A stretch of 64,000 bases of DNA from assembly GCF_018409545.1 (NCBI RefSeq), contig NZ_AP024563.1, forward strand, positions 1,442,755 to 1,506,754, written 5' to 3'. The stretch is from Allochromatium tepidum. GTDB lineage: Bacteria > Pseudomonadota > Gammaproteobacteria > Chromatiales > Chromatiaceae. Below the pieces are notes generated by a model that made no database searches, was not told where the DNA came from, and worked only from the letters and a program-made list of their open reading frames with translations. Each line of letters starts with the position of its first letter. The stretch's first letter is position 1. This document shows, piece by piece, positions 52,789 through 61,604 of the stretch. A program made the position numbers and the translations under genes.

Positions 52789-54918
52789 ATGGCCAAGAAG
52801 ACCACCGGCAACCCAAAGTCGCAGACCACGAGCACCGCCAAGACCAAGACGACGGGCAAGAAGACGCCCGAACCCACGCCGACCGAAACGGTCGTCAGTG
52901 CCGTCCGGCCGTCACCGCATACCGCCCAAGCCGATGCGTCCAAGCCGCCGGTCATCAAGAAGACAGCGGCCCGCAAGGTTTCCAGGGTGTCCGACTCCAA
53001 GACGTCGCCCGCCGGTATGGCTGAAACAGCGGTTCAGGCGACGACACCGACTGCCGTGGAGACCCAGGGTGAACCGTCGTCCTTGCTGGAGACTCCAGAT
53101 GCCGGTAGCTCGCTTCAGCCCGTTCAGGTCGTGACTGAAGTCCAGGCTCAATCAGTGACCATCGAACCCGAGCCGGAACAGGCGCCTGAACCGGCCCCTG
53201 AGCCGACCGCACCGTTCATAGTCGACGCCGCCGACAGACCAGCGGTCGGCGCGGAGAGCGAGTCCGAGCACATCACCAAGCCCGAGCCGCGTCCCTTCTC
53301 GGAACTCGGCCATGCACCCACGCATGAGCTCATGCCGGCGTTCGACTCGACGCCCGGTCCCGAATCCCACGCCGAGCACGACGAACCCTGGCACGCCACT
53401 GAGCCGCAGTGGGAACCGGCCGCGCCGCCGGTCTGGCGTCCGAGCCTGTTCATCGTCCATATCACCCCCGAGCTGGCGACCGTGGCCAAGGTCGGCGGAC
53501 TGGCCGACGTGGTCTTCGGCCTGACCCGCGAGCTGGCCATTCGCGGTAATCATGTCGAGATCATCCTGCCCAAGTACGCCTCGATGCGTTACGACCAGAT
53601 CTATGACTTGCAGGAGGTCTACAGGGATCTCTGGGTGCCCTGGTACGAAGGGGCCATTCACTGCACGGTCTTCTTCGGCTTCGTGCATGGGCGCAAGTGC
53701 TTCTTCATCGAGCCGCATTCTCAGGACAACTTCTTCAATCGTCACAGCATCTACGGCTTCCACGACGATGTGATGCGCTACGCCTTCTTCTCGCGCGCGG
53801 CGATCGAGTTCCTGTGGAAGGCCGGCAAGCATCCCGACATCATCCACTGCCACGACTGGCAGACGGCGCTGGTGCCCGTGCATCTGTTCGAGCAGTATCA
53901 GGCGCTCGGCATGACCCATCCGCGCGTCTGCACCACCATCCACAACTTCGCCCACCAGGGCATCACCGGCGCCGAGCTGCTGCGCGCCACCGGCCTGCAC
54001 CGACCCGAGCACTTCCTCTCGCACACCAGGCTCGGCGACCCACGTCACCCCAACGCACTCAACCTGCTCAAGGGCGGCATCGTCTACTCCAACTTCGTCA
54101 CCACCGTCTCGCCGCGCTATGCCTTCGAGACCAAGGATCAGGGGCAGGGCTTCGGTCTGGAGCCGGTGCTGCACACCCATCACATCAAGTACGGCGGCGT
54201 GGTCAACGGCATCGACTACGATGTCTGGAACCCCGAGATCGACCACCACATCCCGGTCCGGTACGGCATCGACAGCCTGGATCGCAAGTACGACAACAAG
54301 CGCGCCCTGCGTCATCGTCTGATGCTGGCCGACAACGAGAAGGCGATCGTCGCCTTCATCGGCCGGCTCGATCCGCAGAAGGGACTGGAGCTGGTGCGTC
54401 ACGCCATCTTCAACACCCTGGAGCGCGGTGCGCAGTTCGTGCTGCTCGGCTCCAGCCCCGACGATCGGATCAACGCCGACTTCTGGGGTCTCAAGCGGAT
54501 GCTCAACGATAGTCCCGATTGTCATCTGGAGATCGGCTTCGACGAGGATCTGTCGCATCTGATCTATGCCGGTGCCGACATGATGCTGGTGCCGAGCCGG
54601 TTCGAGCCCTGCGGCCTGACCCAGCTCATCTCGCTGCGTTACGGCACCATCCCGGTGGTGCGCGCCGTCGGCGGACTGGCCGACACCGTGTTCGACAAGG
54701 ATCACTCCAACCGCCCGCTGCACGAGCGCAACGGCTATGTCTTCAACGACTACGACAATCGTGGTCTGGAGTCGGCGCTCGGACGCGCCATCGACTGCTA
54801 CAACGCCTTCCCCGAGCACTTCCGCGAGCTGATGAAGAACGCCATGCGCTGCGATTACTCCTGGAACCGGCCCGGTCAGGACTATCTCAACATCTACGAC
54901 TACATCCGCGATGCTTGA
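52789..54918 (+). CDS. glgA: Glycogen synthase (GT5) with long disordered N-terminal extension
   Basis: 709 aa from ATG 52789 (TAGGAA upstream); earlier in-frame ATGs at 52723 and 52759 are possible. Residues 1-217 are Lys/Pro/Thr/Glu-rich low complexity, starting with a basic MAKKTTGNPKSQ region and then acidic PEPEQAPEPAPEP. From 218 the catalytic domain begins PSLFIVHITPELATVAKVGG, with ADP-glucose Lys in KVGG, HDWQTALVP, VNGIDYDVWNP, GRLDPQKGL and PSRFEPCGL. Usual GlgA has about 480 aa. The extension may target the enzyme or bind glycogen or phosphate polymers. Confidence 0.93.
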   Translation: MAKKTTGNPKSQTTSTAKTKTTGKKTPEPTPTETVVSAVRPSPHTAQADASKPPVIKKTAARKVSRVSDSKTSPAGMAETAVQATTPTAVETQGEPSSLLETPDAGSSLQPVQVVTEVQAQSVTIEPEPEQAPEPAPEPTAPFIVDAADRPAVGAESESEHITKPEPRPFSELGHAPTHELMPAFDSTPGPESHAEHDEPWHATEPQWEPAAPPVWRPSLFIVHITPELATVAKVGGLADVVFGLTRELAIRGNHVEIILPKYASMRYDQIYDLQEVYRDLWVPWYEGAIHCTVFFGFVHGRKCFFIEPHSQDNFFNRHSIYGFHDDVMRYAFFSRAAIEFLWKAGKHPDIIHCHDWQTALVPVHLFEQYQALGMTHPRVCTTIHNFAHQGITGAELLRATGLHRPEHFLSHTRLGDPRHPNALNLLKGGIVYSNFVTTVSPRYAFETKDQGQGFGLEPVLHTHHIKYGGVVNGIDYDVWNPEIDHHIPVRYGIDSLDRKYDNKRALRHRLMLADNEKAIVAFIGRLDPQKGLELVRHAIFNTLERGAQFVLLGSSPDDRINADFWGLKRMLNDSPDCHLEIGFDEDLSHLIYAGADMMLVPSRFEPCGLTQLISLRYGTIPVVRAVGGLADTVFDKDHSNRPLHERNGYVFNDYDNRGLESALGRAIDCYNAFPEHFRELMKNAMRCDYSWNRPGQDYLNIYDYIRDA

Positions 54919-54949
54919 AACGCCTTCAGTTCGAGAGATCGGATTTTCT

Positions 54950-55042
54950 GGTCACGAAGCTCCAGCTTCTCGTGACCTCGGTTCTTCGAAAACGGGAAGC
55001 CGAGCTTCCTCTCGCGGGTGACGAAGCCGGAGCTTCGTCACC
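54950..55042. repeat. Three tandem hairpin palindromes between glgA and the GH13 gene
   Basis: Hairpin 1 spans 54950-54977 (GGTCACGAAGCT and AGCTTCTCGTGACC, one extra base). Hairpin 2 spans 54995-55009 (GGAAGC-CGA-GCTTCC). Hairpin 3 spans 55017-55042, a perfect 11-bp stem GGTGACGAAGC / GCTTCGTCACC. All share the core GAAGC-GCTTC, so they are copies of one REP-like motif. They occupy most of the 158-base gap. Confidence 0.75.
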
Positions 55043-55076
55043 AGAACATTCGAATGGGCGTTTCGCGGGTGGCCGT

Positions 55077-56345
55077 ATGAAGATCTACAATGTATTTCCG
55101 CGGCTCGTGGGCCGCTTCGCTGAGTGGACGCCGCATCTGGAGCGGGCGGCGGCCATGGGCTTCGACTGGGTGTTCGTCAACCCGATCCAGAAGACCGGGC
55201 GCTCGGGCAGTCTCTATTCGGTCGCCGACTATTTCGCCGTCAACCCGGATTTCGTCGACCGGCGCTCCAAGCTCGACGCCGATGCCCAGGTGCGCGCCAT
55301 GATCGCCGAGGCCGAACGGCTGGGCATGTCGGTGATGATCGATCTGGTCATCAACCACTGCGCGGTCGATTCGGCCCTGGTCAAAGAACATCCCGAGTGG
55401 TTCGTGCGCGAGGGCGGCAGGATCGCCAACCCCTTCTGTGTCGAGGCCGACGGCACCAAGGTCGTCTGGTACGATCTGGCGCAGTTCGATCATGAGCATT
55501 CGTCGGACCGCAAGGGGCTGGAGGATTTCCTGCACCGCGTCATCGCCCATCTGGCCGATCTCGGGTTCAAGGGGTTTCGCTGTGACGCGGCCTATCAGCT
55601 CCCGACCGAGCTTTGGAAGCGCCTGATCACACGCGCGCGCAAGGCCGATCCGGATCTCGTCTTCGTCGCCGAGACGCTCGGCTGCTCGCCCGAGCAGACG
55701 CGCTCGACGGCGGGCGCCGGCTTCGATGCCATCTTCAACAGCTCCAAGTGGTGGGATTTCGAGGGGAGTTGGTTGCTGGAGCAATACGACCTGACGCGCC
55801 AGGTCGTGCCCTCGATCAGCTTCCCCGAGAGCCACGACACCGAGCGGCTGTTCCTGGAGTCGGGCCAGAATCCCAATGCCATGCGTCAGCGCTATCTGTT
55901 CGCCGCGCTGTTCTCGACCGGAGTCATGATCCCGATCGGCTTCGAATACGGCTTTACCTGCCGGCTCGACGTGGTCAACACCCAGCCGGATCAATGGGAA
56001 GGGATCAACGTCGATCTCACCCACGAGATCGCCCAGATCAACCGGATCAAGGATCGCTATCCGGTGTTCCAGAGCGAGGGGCCGATCGAGCGGATCGAAT
56101 GCTCGAATCCGGCCATCCTGCTGCTGCACAAGTCGCACCCCAAGGGGCAAGGTGAGGCGCTGATCGCGCTCAACAAGGATCCCTGGAACCGTCAGTATCT
56201 CAGGGTCGAGAACCTCTACCACTACATCCGTTCACCCGGACCGCTGCGCGACGTCTCGCTGGAATGGGCGATGGATTTCCTGCCCACGCCCTTCGAGTTC
56301 GATCTGGCGCCGGGGATGGGGCGGGTACTCGTGACGGAGGTCTGA
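55077..56345 (+). CDS. GH13 alpha-amylase-family protein, GlgE-like catalytic domain
   Basis: 422 aa. The barrel starts MKIYNVFPRLVGRFAEWTPH, resembling the maltosyltransferase GlgE. Conserved regions: DLVINHCAVDS, FRCDAAYQLP with the nucleophile Asp, FVAETLGC with the acid/base Glu, and FPESHDTERL with the third Asp. It lacks the N-terminal domains that bring GlgE to about 660-700 aa. It likely acts on alpha-1,4-glucans together with GlgA upstream. The start at 55077 is weakly supported by GGTGG. Confidence 0.85.
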   Translation: MKIYNVFPRLVGRFAEWTPHLERAAAMGFDWVFVNPIQKTGRSGSLYSVADYFAVNPDFVDRRSKLDADAQVRAMIAEAERLGMSVMIDLVINHCAVDSALVKEHPEWFVREGGRIANPFCVEADGTKVVWYDLAQFDHEHSSDRKGLEDFLHRVIAHLADLGFKGFRCDAAYQLPTELWKRLITRARKADPDLVFVAETLGCSPEQTRSTAGAGFDAIFNSSKWWDFEGSWLLEQYDLTRQVVPSISFPESHDTERLFLESGQNPNAMRQRYLFAALFSTGVMIPIGFEYGFTCRLDVVNTQPDQWEGINVDLTHEIAQINRIKDRYPVFQSEGPIERIECSNPAILLLHKSHPKGQGEALIALNKDPWNRQYLRVENLYHYIRSPGPLRDVSLEWAMDFLPTPFEFDLAPGMGRVLVTEV

Positions 56346-56365
56346 AATCAACGCAGGCGTTGCGT

Positions 56366-56620
56366 TCAGTCGCCGTAATGGGTGCGGGCGCGCAGCACCA
56401 AGATGACCAATTCATCGTCATGGATGCTATAGACGATGCGATCCTGGTAGCTCAGGCGCATCGAGTAATAGCCCTTGAGCGAACCAACCAGCGGCTTTCC
56501 CGAGTAGGGATCGACCGCCAGCCGGTTGCGAACGATGTCCTTGAGTTTATCGCGCAGTTTCGGCGTCAGATTGTCGATGTCTTTTTCGGCCTGCCGGGTG
56601 AAACGGACCCGGTAGCTCAT
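56366..56620 (-). CDS. RelE/YoeB-family toxin
   Basis: 84 aa with a ParE/RelE fold: YRVRFTRQAEKDIDNLTPKL at the start, then LVGSLKGYYSMRLSYQDRIVY and the C-terminal LRARTHYGD with Arg, His and Tyr in the position of YoeB catalytic residues. It is predicted to cleave mRNA on the ribosome. It overlaps the antitoxin by four bases. Confidence 0.9.
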   Translation of the reverse strand: MSYRVRFTRQAEKDIDNLTPKLRDKLKDIVRNRLAVDPYSGKPLVGSLKGYYSMRLSYQDRIVYSIHDDELVILVLRARTHYGD

Positions 56621-56877
56621 TGCGGCTCCCCAAAAATGTCCTCGAAAGAGCGTGTCTCGCCGCCAGCCACCTCCTGGCGCGCCCGCTCGAAAGTCTCCCG
56701 GAAGCCAGGCGCCGACAGCAGATCCAGTGTTTCGATGAGGCTCTCGTATTCAGCCTCGGACATCAGTACGGCATCGCCCTGTCGATGTCGGATGTGATAG
56801 ATCTCATGGCGCTCATTCGTACCGCGCAAGAGATCAAATAGGCTTTTGCGGGCATCGGTTGCGGTGAGGGTCGTCAT
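56617..56877 (-). CDS. Phd/YefM-family antitoxin
   Basis: 86 aa. The N-terminal DNA-binding part TLTATDARKSLFDLLRGTNE (from residue 3) and EIYHIRHRQGDAVLMSEAEY fit the Phd/YefM fold, followed by a flexible acidic C-terminus that wraps the toxin. It is first in the pair and controls the operator just upstream (56890-56911). Confidence 0.92.
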   Translation of the reverse strand: MTTLTATDARKSLFDLLRGTNERHEIYHIRHRQGDAVLMSEAEYESLIETLDLLSAPGFRETFERARQEVAGGETRSFEDIFGEPQ

Positions 56878-56889
56878 AGACGTCGAAGA

Positions 56890-56911
56890 TGTACAAATTT
56901 TGGTACCAAAA
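56890..56911 (-). promoter_or_regulatory. Twin-palindrome operator of the toxin-antitoxin pair
   Basis: TGTACA (56890-56895) and TTTTGGTACCAAAA (56898-56911) lie 13 bases upstream of the antitoxin start. Their centres are 12 bases apart. The E. coli yefM-yoeB operator, as I recall, also has two palindromes with TGTACA cores about 12 bases apart. The second core here is GGTACC. This is the likely autoregulatory site. Confidence 0.7.
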
Positions 56912-57064
56912 GGCTAGATGGCACAGCGATCTGCGTCAAGCTGTGTCTGGCTTTCGGGTGAGGGTAGGGCGGTTAAAGCGTGCTTCGACTTTTTTGAACA
57001 GACTGTCTATGCTCTCTCTAGAGACCCGTCGATCCCGGCGGGGCGAGCGGAGAGCCTTGACGCC

Positions 57065-57757
57065 ATGTCTGCACCGTCCATGCACCTCCTGTCATTCCTC
57101 GCGGCCCTGTCACTCGTCGGCTGCGCCCATACACCCAACGAAATGCTCTCGGAGCCGGAACCGCGTGAGACGGATTGGCGAATCCGTGACTATGAGGCTG
57201 GAGCGTCCGCCGACATGGACCTGGGGTTCATCGCCCTGCCGGTGACGACGAGCGCGCCGAGTGAAGCCGAGCCGGCCGATACCGAGACGGCGCCGGCCAA
57301 GCAGGCTGAACCTGTCGCCTCCGAACCGCCGCCGGCGCCGACCGAACCCGCGACGGATACATCGACCGCAGGCGTCGACACCAACAATGGCATCAACACC
57401 GCCAAACGCCGCTCGCTGACGATCTCGCTCGGGGATCAGGCCTTCGAATACAAGGAAGACGGGGCCGTGGTCCGTTCCGGTCCCATTTCGTCGGGCAAGC
57501 CGGGTAATCCGACACCGACCGGTCGCTTCAAGGTGCTCAGCAAGGACGAGCACAAGGTCTCGTCGCGCTACACCAATCAACTCGGGATGCAGGCCTGGAT
57601 GCCGTATTCGATCCAGTTCTACGGCCATTATTTCCTGCATGAAGGCTGGCTCCCCGGCTACCCGGACTCGCATGGCTGTGTCCGGGTCGGGGAGAAGGAC
57701 GCGCGCTTTCTGTTCGAGCGGCTCAGGATCGGTGATCCGGTCCTGGTCGTGAACTAG
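57065..57757 (+). CDS. L,D-transpeptidase family lipoprotein (YkuD domain)
   Basis: 230 aa. The lipobox LSLVGC ends the signal peptide at about residue 20. A Pro/Ala/Glu linker (about 60-105) precedes a YkuD domain with GPISSGKPGNPTPTGRF, FLHEGW (His) and the catalytic SHGCVRV (Cys near residue 203). Such enzymes crosslink peptidoglycan or attach lipoproteins to it. The start at 57065 gives the lipoprotein signal; the frame opens at 56918 without one. Confidence 0.92.
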   Translation: MSAPSMHLLSFLAALSLVGCAHTPNEMLSEPEPRETDWRIRDYEAGASADMDLGFIALPVTTSAPSEAEPADTETAPAKQAEPVASEPPPAPTEPATDTSTAGVDTNNGINTAKRRSLTISLGDQAFEYKEDGAVVRSGPISSGKPGNPTPTGRFKVLSKDEHKVSSRYTNQLGMQAWMPYSIQFYGHYFLHEGWLPGYPDSHGCVRVGEKDARFLFERLRIGDPVLVVN

Positions 57758-57772
57758 CGGCGACCGGACGCC

Positions 57773-59191
57773 TCACAGTTCCTGCGAGGCGAAATCGGCC
57801 AGACGTGAGCGCTCGCCGCGCATGAGCGTGATGTGCCCGCTGTGGGGCCAGTGCTTGAAGCGATCGACCACATAGGTCAGGCCGGAGGTGGTCTCGGTCA
57901 GATAGGGTGTGTCGATCTGGCCGATGTTGCCGAGACAGACGAACTTGGTGCCTGGACCCGCGCGGGTGATGAGCGTCTTCATCTGCTTGGCGGTGAGGTT
58001 CTGGGCCTCGTCGAGGATGATGTATTTGTTGAGGAAGGTGCGCCCGCGCATGAAGTTGAGCGAAGAGATGCGGATACGGTTGCGCACCAGATCCTGACTC
58101 ACCGCGCGCCCCCAGTCGCCGCCGCTCTCGGGTCGGGTCAGCACTTCCAGGTTGTCCATGAGTGCGCCCATCCAGGGCGTCATCTTCTCTTCCTCGGTGC
58201 CGGGCAGGAAACCGATATCCTCGCCGACCGGAACCGTGACGCGGGTCATGATGATCTCGCGATAGAGATTGCGCTCCAGCACCTGGACCAGTCCGGCGGC
58301 GAGCGCCAGCAGCGTCTTGCCGGTGCCGGCCGTACCCAGCAGGGTGACGAAGTCCAGCTCGGGGTTCATCAGCATGTTGAGCGCGAAGTTCTGCTCGCGG
58401 TTGCGCGCGTTGATGCCCCAGACGTTGTGACGCGGCAGACGGTAGTCCTCGACCAGCTCGACGATGGCCTCGTTGAGGCTCGGCTTGTCGCGCACCATGG
58501 CCTCGAACTCGCCGTCTTCGCCGAAAGCGAGGCACTGCGCCGGATACCAGTCGGCGATGTCCGGGCCGGAGATGCGGTAGAAGGTGCGACCCTGTTCCTT
58601 CCAGGCGTCGACCGATTTTTCGTGCCGCTCCCAGAAGTCGTCGTCGAGCACTTCCAGCCCGGTATAGAGCAGGTTGGCGTCGTCGAGCACCTGGTCGTTG
58701 GAATAGTCCTCGGCCTGGAGGCCGAGCACGGCGGCCTTGATGCGCAGGTTGATGTCCTTGGAGACGATGATGACCTGGCGTTCGGGATGCTTCTCGCGCA
58801 AGGCCAGGGCGGTCCCGAGGATGGTGTTGTCGGGCGTGGCGCCGGGCAACGACTCGGGCAGGCGGATGTCGAGCGGCTCGGTCTGGAAGAACAGCCGGCC
58901 GCCGGCCGGTTGCGTGATGCCGCCTCCCACCGAGTCCGGGGCGAGCGGCAGGCCGGCGTCGATCTCGGCTTTGTCGGCGTCGCACATGAGCTGATCGAGG
59001 AAACGGCTGACCTGACGCACGTTGCGCGCGACTTCCGACAGTCCCTTCTTGGTGCGGTCGAGCTCTTCCAGCACCACCATCGGGATGAAGACGTCGTGCT
59101 CCTGGAAGCGGAACAGCGAGGTCGGATCGTGCATCAGGACGTTGGTGTCGAGCACGAACAGACAGGGCTTGTCGTTTTCGCGTTTGATCAT
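57773..59191 (-). CDS. PhoH-family ATPase with N-terminal PIN domain (YlaK type)
   Basis: 472 aa. Residues 1-~150 are a PIN nuclease domain with FVLDTNVLMHDP, LEELDR and VIIVSKDINLRIKA, holding the acidic metal ligands. The C-terminal half is the PhoH domain with Walker A GTAGTGKT and Walker B YIILDEAQN. PIN-PhoH proteins act as RNA helicase/nucleases in tested cases. Start at ATG 59191; the longer frame overlaps gcvR. Convergent with the transpeptidase gene. Confidence 0.94.
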   Translation of the reverse strand: MIKRENDKPCLFVLDTNVLMHDPTSLFRFQEHDVFIPMVVLEELDRTKKGLSEVARNVRQVSRFLDQLMCDADKAEIDAGLPLAPDSVGGGITQPAGGRLFFQTEPLDIRLPESLPGATPDNTILGTALALREKHPERQVIIVSKDINLRIKAAVLGLQAEDYSNDQVLDDANLLYTGLEVLDDDFWERHEKSVDAWKEQGRTFYRISGPDIADWYPAQCLAFGEDGEFEAMVRDKPSLNEAIVELVEDYRLPRHNVWGINARNREQNFALNMLMNPELDFVTLLGTAGTGKTLLALAAGLVQVLERNLYREIIMTRVTVPVGEDIGFLPGTEEEKMTPWMGALMDNLEVLTRPESGGDWGRAVSQDLVRNRIRISSLNFMRGRTFLNKYIILDEAQNLTAKQMKTLITRAGPGTKFVCLGNIGQIDTPYLTETTSGLTYVVDRFKHWPHSGHITLMRGERSRLADFASQEL

Positions 59192-59250
59192 CGTGTTCCG
59201 CCTTCCGGTCCGGATCGGGAGTGGGGGAGGGCGCCCGCGCGGCGTGCGGA

Positions 59251-59790
59251 TCAGCCCTTGAGCGGTTCGAGCACGGCGTCGAGATTGAGCGCGTCGCAGT
59301 AGTCCATGAAATCCTCGCGCAGTGCCGCTATATGTAGATCGGCCGGGATGCCGACCGTCATGTGCACCGCGAACATGGGCGTGCCCGTGTGGGCGGCGGC
59401 ATAGGTGCTGGTCGAGAGATCCTCGATGTTGATGTCGCGCTCGGCGAAGAATCCGGCGAGGTTGTTGACGATGCCGGGGTGGTCCATGGAGACCACGTCG
59501 ATGGCATAGGGCAGCAGATTGCGTCCGGTGGCGCGCTCGCCGGTGCGTTTGCAGATGATGGTCATGCCGAGCTGGCGCTCCAGTTCGGGGAGCGCGTTCT
59601 CGATCTTGGCCAGGGTGTTCCACTTGCCCTCGACCAGGAGCATGGCCGCGAACTCGCCGCCGAGGACGGTCATGCGACTGTCCTCGATGTTGCAGCCCTG
59701 ATCGAGGACGACCTTGGAGAGCTGGTTGACGATGCCCGGGTGGTCTTCACCCAGCGCCGAGATCACGAGGTAGGTCTTCTGCCTGGTCAT
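59251..59790 (-). CDS. gcvR: Glycine cleavage system regulator, tandem ACT domains
   Basis: 179 aa with two ACT domains: the first begins YLVISALGEDHPGIVNQLSK, the second has YAIDVVSMDHPGIVNNLAGF. GcvR of E. coli is of this size and layout; it binds glycine and antagonises GcvA. No gcv genes lie in the window, so the regulatory target is unknown here. Divergent from the next gene. Confidence 0.88.
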   Translation of the reverse strand: MTRQKTYLVISALGEDHPGIVNQLSKVVLDQGCNIEDSRMTVLGGEFAAMLLVEGKWNTLAKIENALPELERQLGMTIICKRTGERATGRNLLPYAIDVVSMDHPGIVNNLAGFFAERDINIEDLSTSTYAAAHTGTPMFAVHMTVGIPADLHIAALREDFMDYCDALNLDAVLEPLKG

Positions 59791-59924
59791 ATCCGTGCCG
59801 ATTGGTCGGGGATTAGTGAAAATGGGTCGGGTCGAACCGGTTCAAGTCTAGCATGGCCCGGCTGGGGGCCATATCAGAGCACATCGGTAGACTTTAAGTC
59901 GCACACGCGCGAGGAAAACACACA

Positions 59925-60506
59925 GTGATTCTGAAGATCATCATCGACGATCGAACCCACGATATCAACGTCCCGGACGCGCTCCCGGCCGATGCGCGTG
60001 ACTACTTCGACCAGATCGACCGAGACATGGACAGCGGTTGGCGGATGGGGCGTGATTGGGTCGAAGCGCCCGATCGGATCCAACGCGCCCAGATCGTCGC
60101 CGATCGGCTACTGACGGCGATCGAGACCGACAACCCCAAGCTCGGAACCCTCATGGCCGGCTATCTCCTGGACCGATTGCCGGGGGTGGAAGCGGTTGAG
60201 CCGGACATCCAGGGCGAGATCCAGAACACGCGCTTCGAGATGGTGCGCCCGACGGAGGCAATGGCCGCCTCACCCGCCATGTCCAAACCGGCCGGCGCGG
60301 GCCTCAGCAAACTGGAAGCGATGGAACAGGCCGGACGCGATGTGACCCAGGTCTTCAAGGTCGGACGCGGCTATCGATTCTCGGTCTTCGACCATGACAC
60401 GGGCACCTGGATGGATGCACCTCTGGCGCCGACCGAGCAGGAGGCGGGACGCTTGCGTCAGGAGGTCTTCAGGGCGCGCTACGAGGCGCTTCAGGCGGGC
60501 GGATAG
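59925..60506 (+). CDS. Hypothetical cytoplasmic protein
   Basis: 193 aa from GTG 59925, preceded by GAGGAAAA. No signal or membrane segment. It has an acidic, helical first part (DYFDQIDRDMDSGWRMGRDW), a Pro/Ala-rich hinge near 110-125, and a C-terminal part FKVGRGYRFSVFDHDTGTWM. Not recognised; it appears intact and well supported by codon bias. Confidence 0.8.
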   Translation: MILKIIIDDRTHDINVPDALPADARDYFDQIDRDMDSGWRMGRDWVEAPDRIQRAQIVADRLLTAIETDNPKLGTLMAGYLLDRLPGVEAVEPDIQGEIQNTRFEMVRPTEAMAASPAMSKPAGAGLSKLEAMEQAGRDVTQVFKVGRGYRFSVFDHDTGTWMDAPLAPTEQEAGRLRQEVFRARYEALQAGG

Positions 60507-60594
60507 CGGAATCCGGGTCCGGGCCGTGGTTCCGGAACGGACGAATCGACCGCCGGCACATGGCCGGCGGCTTCCGAACGGACGCGCTCGGTTT

Positions 60595-60798
60595 TTACTT
60601 GTTGAGCGTGTCGAACTTGAAGAGCTTGTAGGCCGGGCAGAAGCTGACGGCGCCAGTGGCCAGCACGATCAGGCCGATGATGTCCAGCGCGACGCTGCCG
60701 GTCATCAGGCCGGCAAGGATCAGCACACCGGCGGCGGCCAAACGGATGTTGCGGTCCATGGGACCGACGTTCTTGGGCAGGTTCTGCAGCATGTTCAT
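60595..60798 (-). CDS. DUF2892 small membrane protein
   Basis: 67 aa: MNMLQNLPKNVGPMDRNIRL begins the typical DUF2892 sequence, followed by two membrane helices and FCPAYKLFKF with one Cys, as in the membrane part of YgaP rhodaneses. ATG 60798 with GGAGTGAAG is preferred over an upstream ATG at 60864. Confidence 0.9.
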   Translation of the reverse strand: MNMLQNLPKNVGPMDRNIRLAAAGVLILAGLMTGSVALDIIGLIVLATGAVSFCPAYKLFKFDTLNK

Positions 60799-60973
60799 GC
60801 GTTCTTCACTCCTTAAGGGATTGGACGGATTCGAGATTTCTGACGACGATGGCGACGGGTGCAACCAGACGCGATTATAGCCACCTTCGCCCAGGGGCGT
60901 GATGACGATCCGCAGGCCGAACCCGTATCCATGTCGAGATGTTCAGACGCTCGATCACACTCAAACGTTCCGT

Positions 60974-61459
60974 TCAAAAGAGCGCGTGCGAACTGCTCAC
61001 ATACTTGGTCAGCTCGACATGCTGGGCATTCATACGGCGCAGGATGTCCTGACTGACCTTGACGATGTTCTGCATCACGCGATAGACGAGCCAGGGATGC
61101 TCGATCAGCAACGACTCGAAGGACTCGCGCTCGAAGCTACAGACCTGGGTGCGTCCGAGCGAGCGCAGTGTAGCCGTGTGCGGCTGACCGCTGATGAAGC
61201 CCATCTCGCCGGCCAGATCGCCGGTGCGCAGCACATGAATGGTGGTGTACTCCCCCTTGCCCAGGTCGCGCGTGACCGCGATCGCCCCTTCGGTGATCAC
61301 GTGCAGGCTGTTGTCGATGTTGCCCTCCCGGATCAGGATCTCCTGATCGGCGAGCCGGCGGCAGTAGGCGATTCCATTCAGGGCCTCGACCTGTTCGTCG
61401 CTGAGATTGGCGCTCAGACTGGAACGACGCAGTGATTCGAAGTCTTGCACGGTGCCCAT
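60974..61459 (-). CDS. Cyclic-nucleotide-binding-domain protein without DNA-binding domain
   Basis: 161 aa forming one cNMP-binding beta-roll: ILIREGNIDNSLHVITEG, LRTGDLAGEMGFISGQPHTA and a C-terminal helix. There is no helix-turn-helix, so it is not a Crp-type regulator by itself. The phosphate-binding loop has GEMGFISGQPHTATL, close to the GE-x5-R-x-A motif but without the usual Arg, so ligand binding is uncertain. Confidence 0.85.
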   Translation of the reverse strand: MGTVQDFESLRRSSLSANLSDEQVEALNGIAYCRRLADQEILIREGNIDNSLHVITEGAIAVTRDLGKGEYTTIHVLRTGDLAGEMGFISGQPHTATLRSLGRTQVCSFERESFESLLIEHPWLVYRVMQNIVKVSQDILRRMNAQHVELTKYVSSSHALF

Positions 61460-61568
61460 GTCGATGTCCCCCTATATTCTGAATTGCTAAATCTTAGACG
61501 GTCAGTTTGATTCAGGCCGGCCTTCGGGGCAAGCCGCAGAGCCCCCGAAATCGCGCAAAATCCTCGCT

Positions 61569-61596
61569 TTGACATCGGGCTGCTTTCCAGTATGAT
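61569..61596 (+). promoter_or_regulatory. Sigma-70 promoter of the rpsF operon
   Basis: TTGACA (61569-61574) and TATGAT (61591-61596) with 16-base spacing. A start near 61604 would give a leader of about 70 bases before rpsF. This is one of the two best promoters in the window, fitting a ribosomal protein operon. Confidence 0.85.
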
Positions 61597-61604
61597 GCGC
61601 GATT

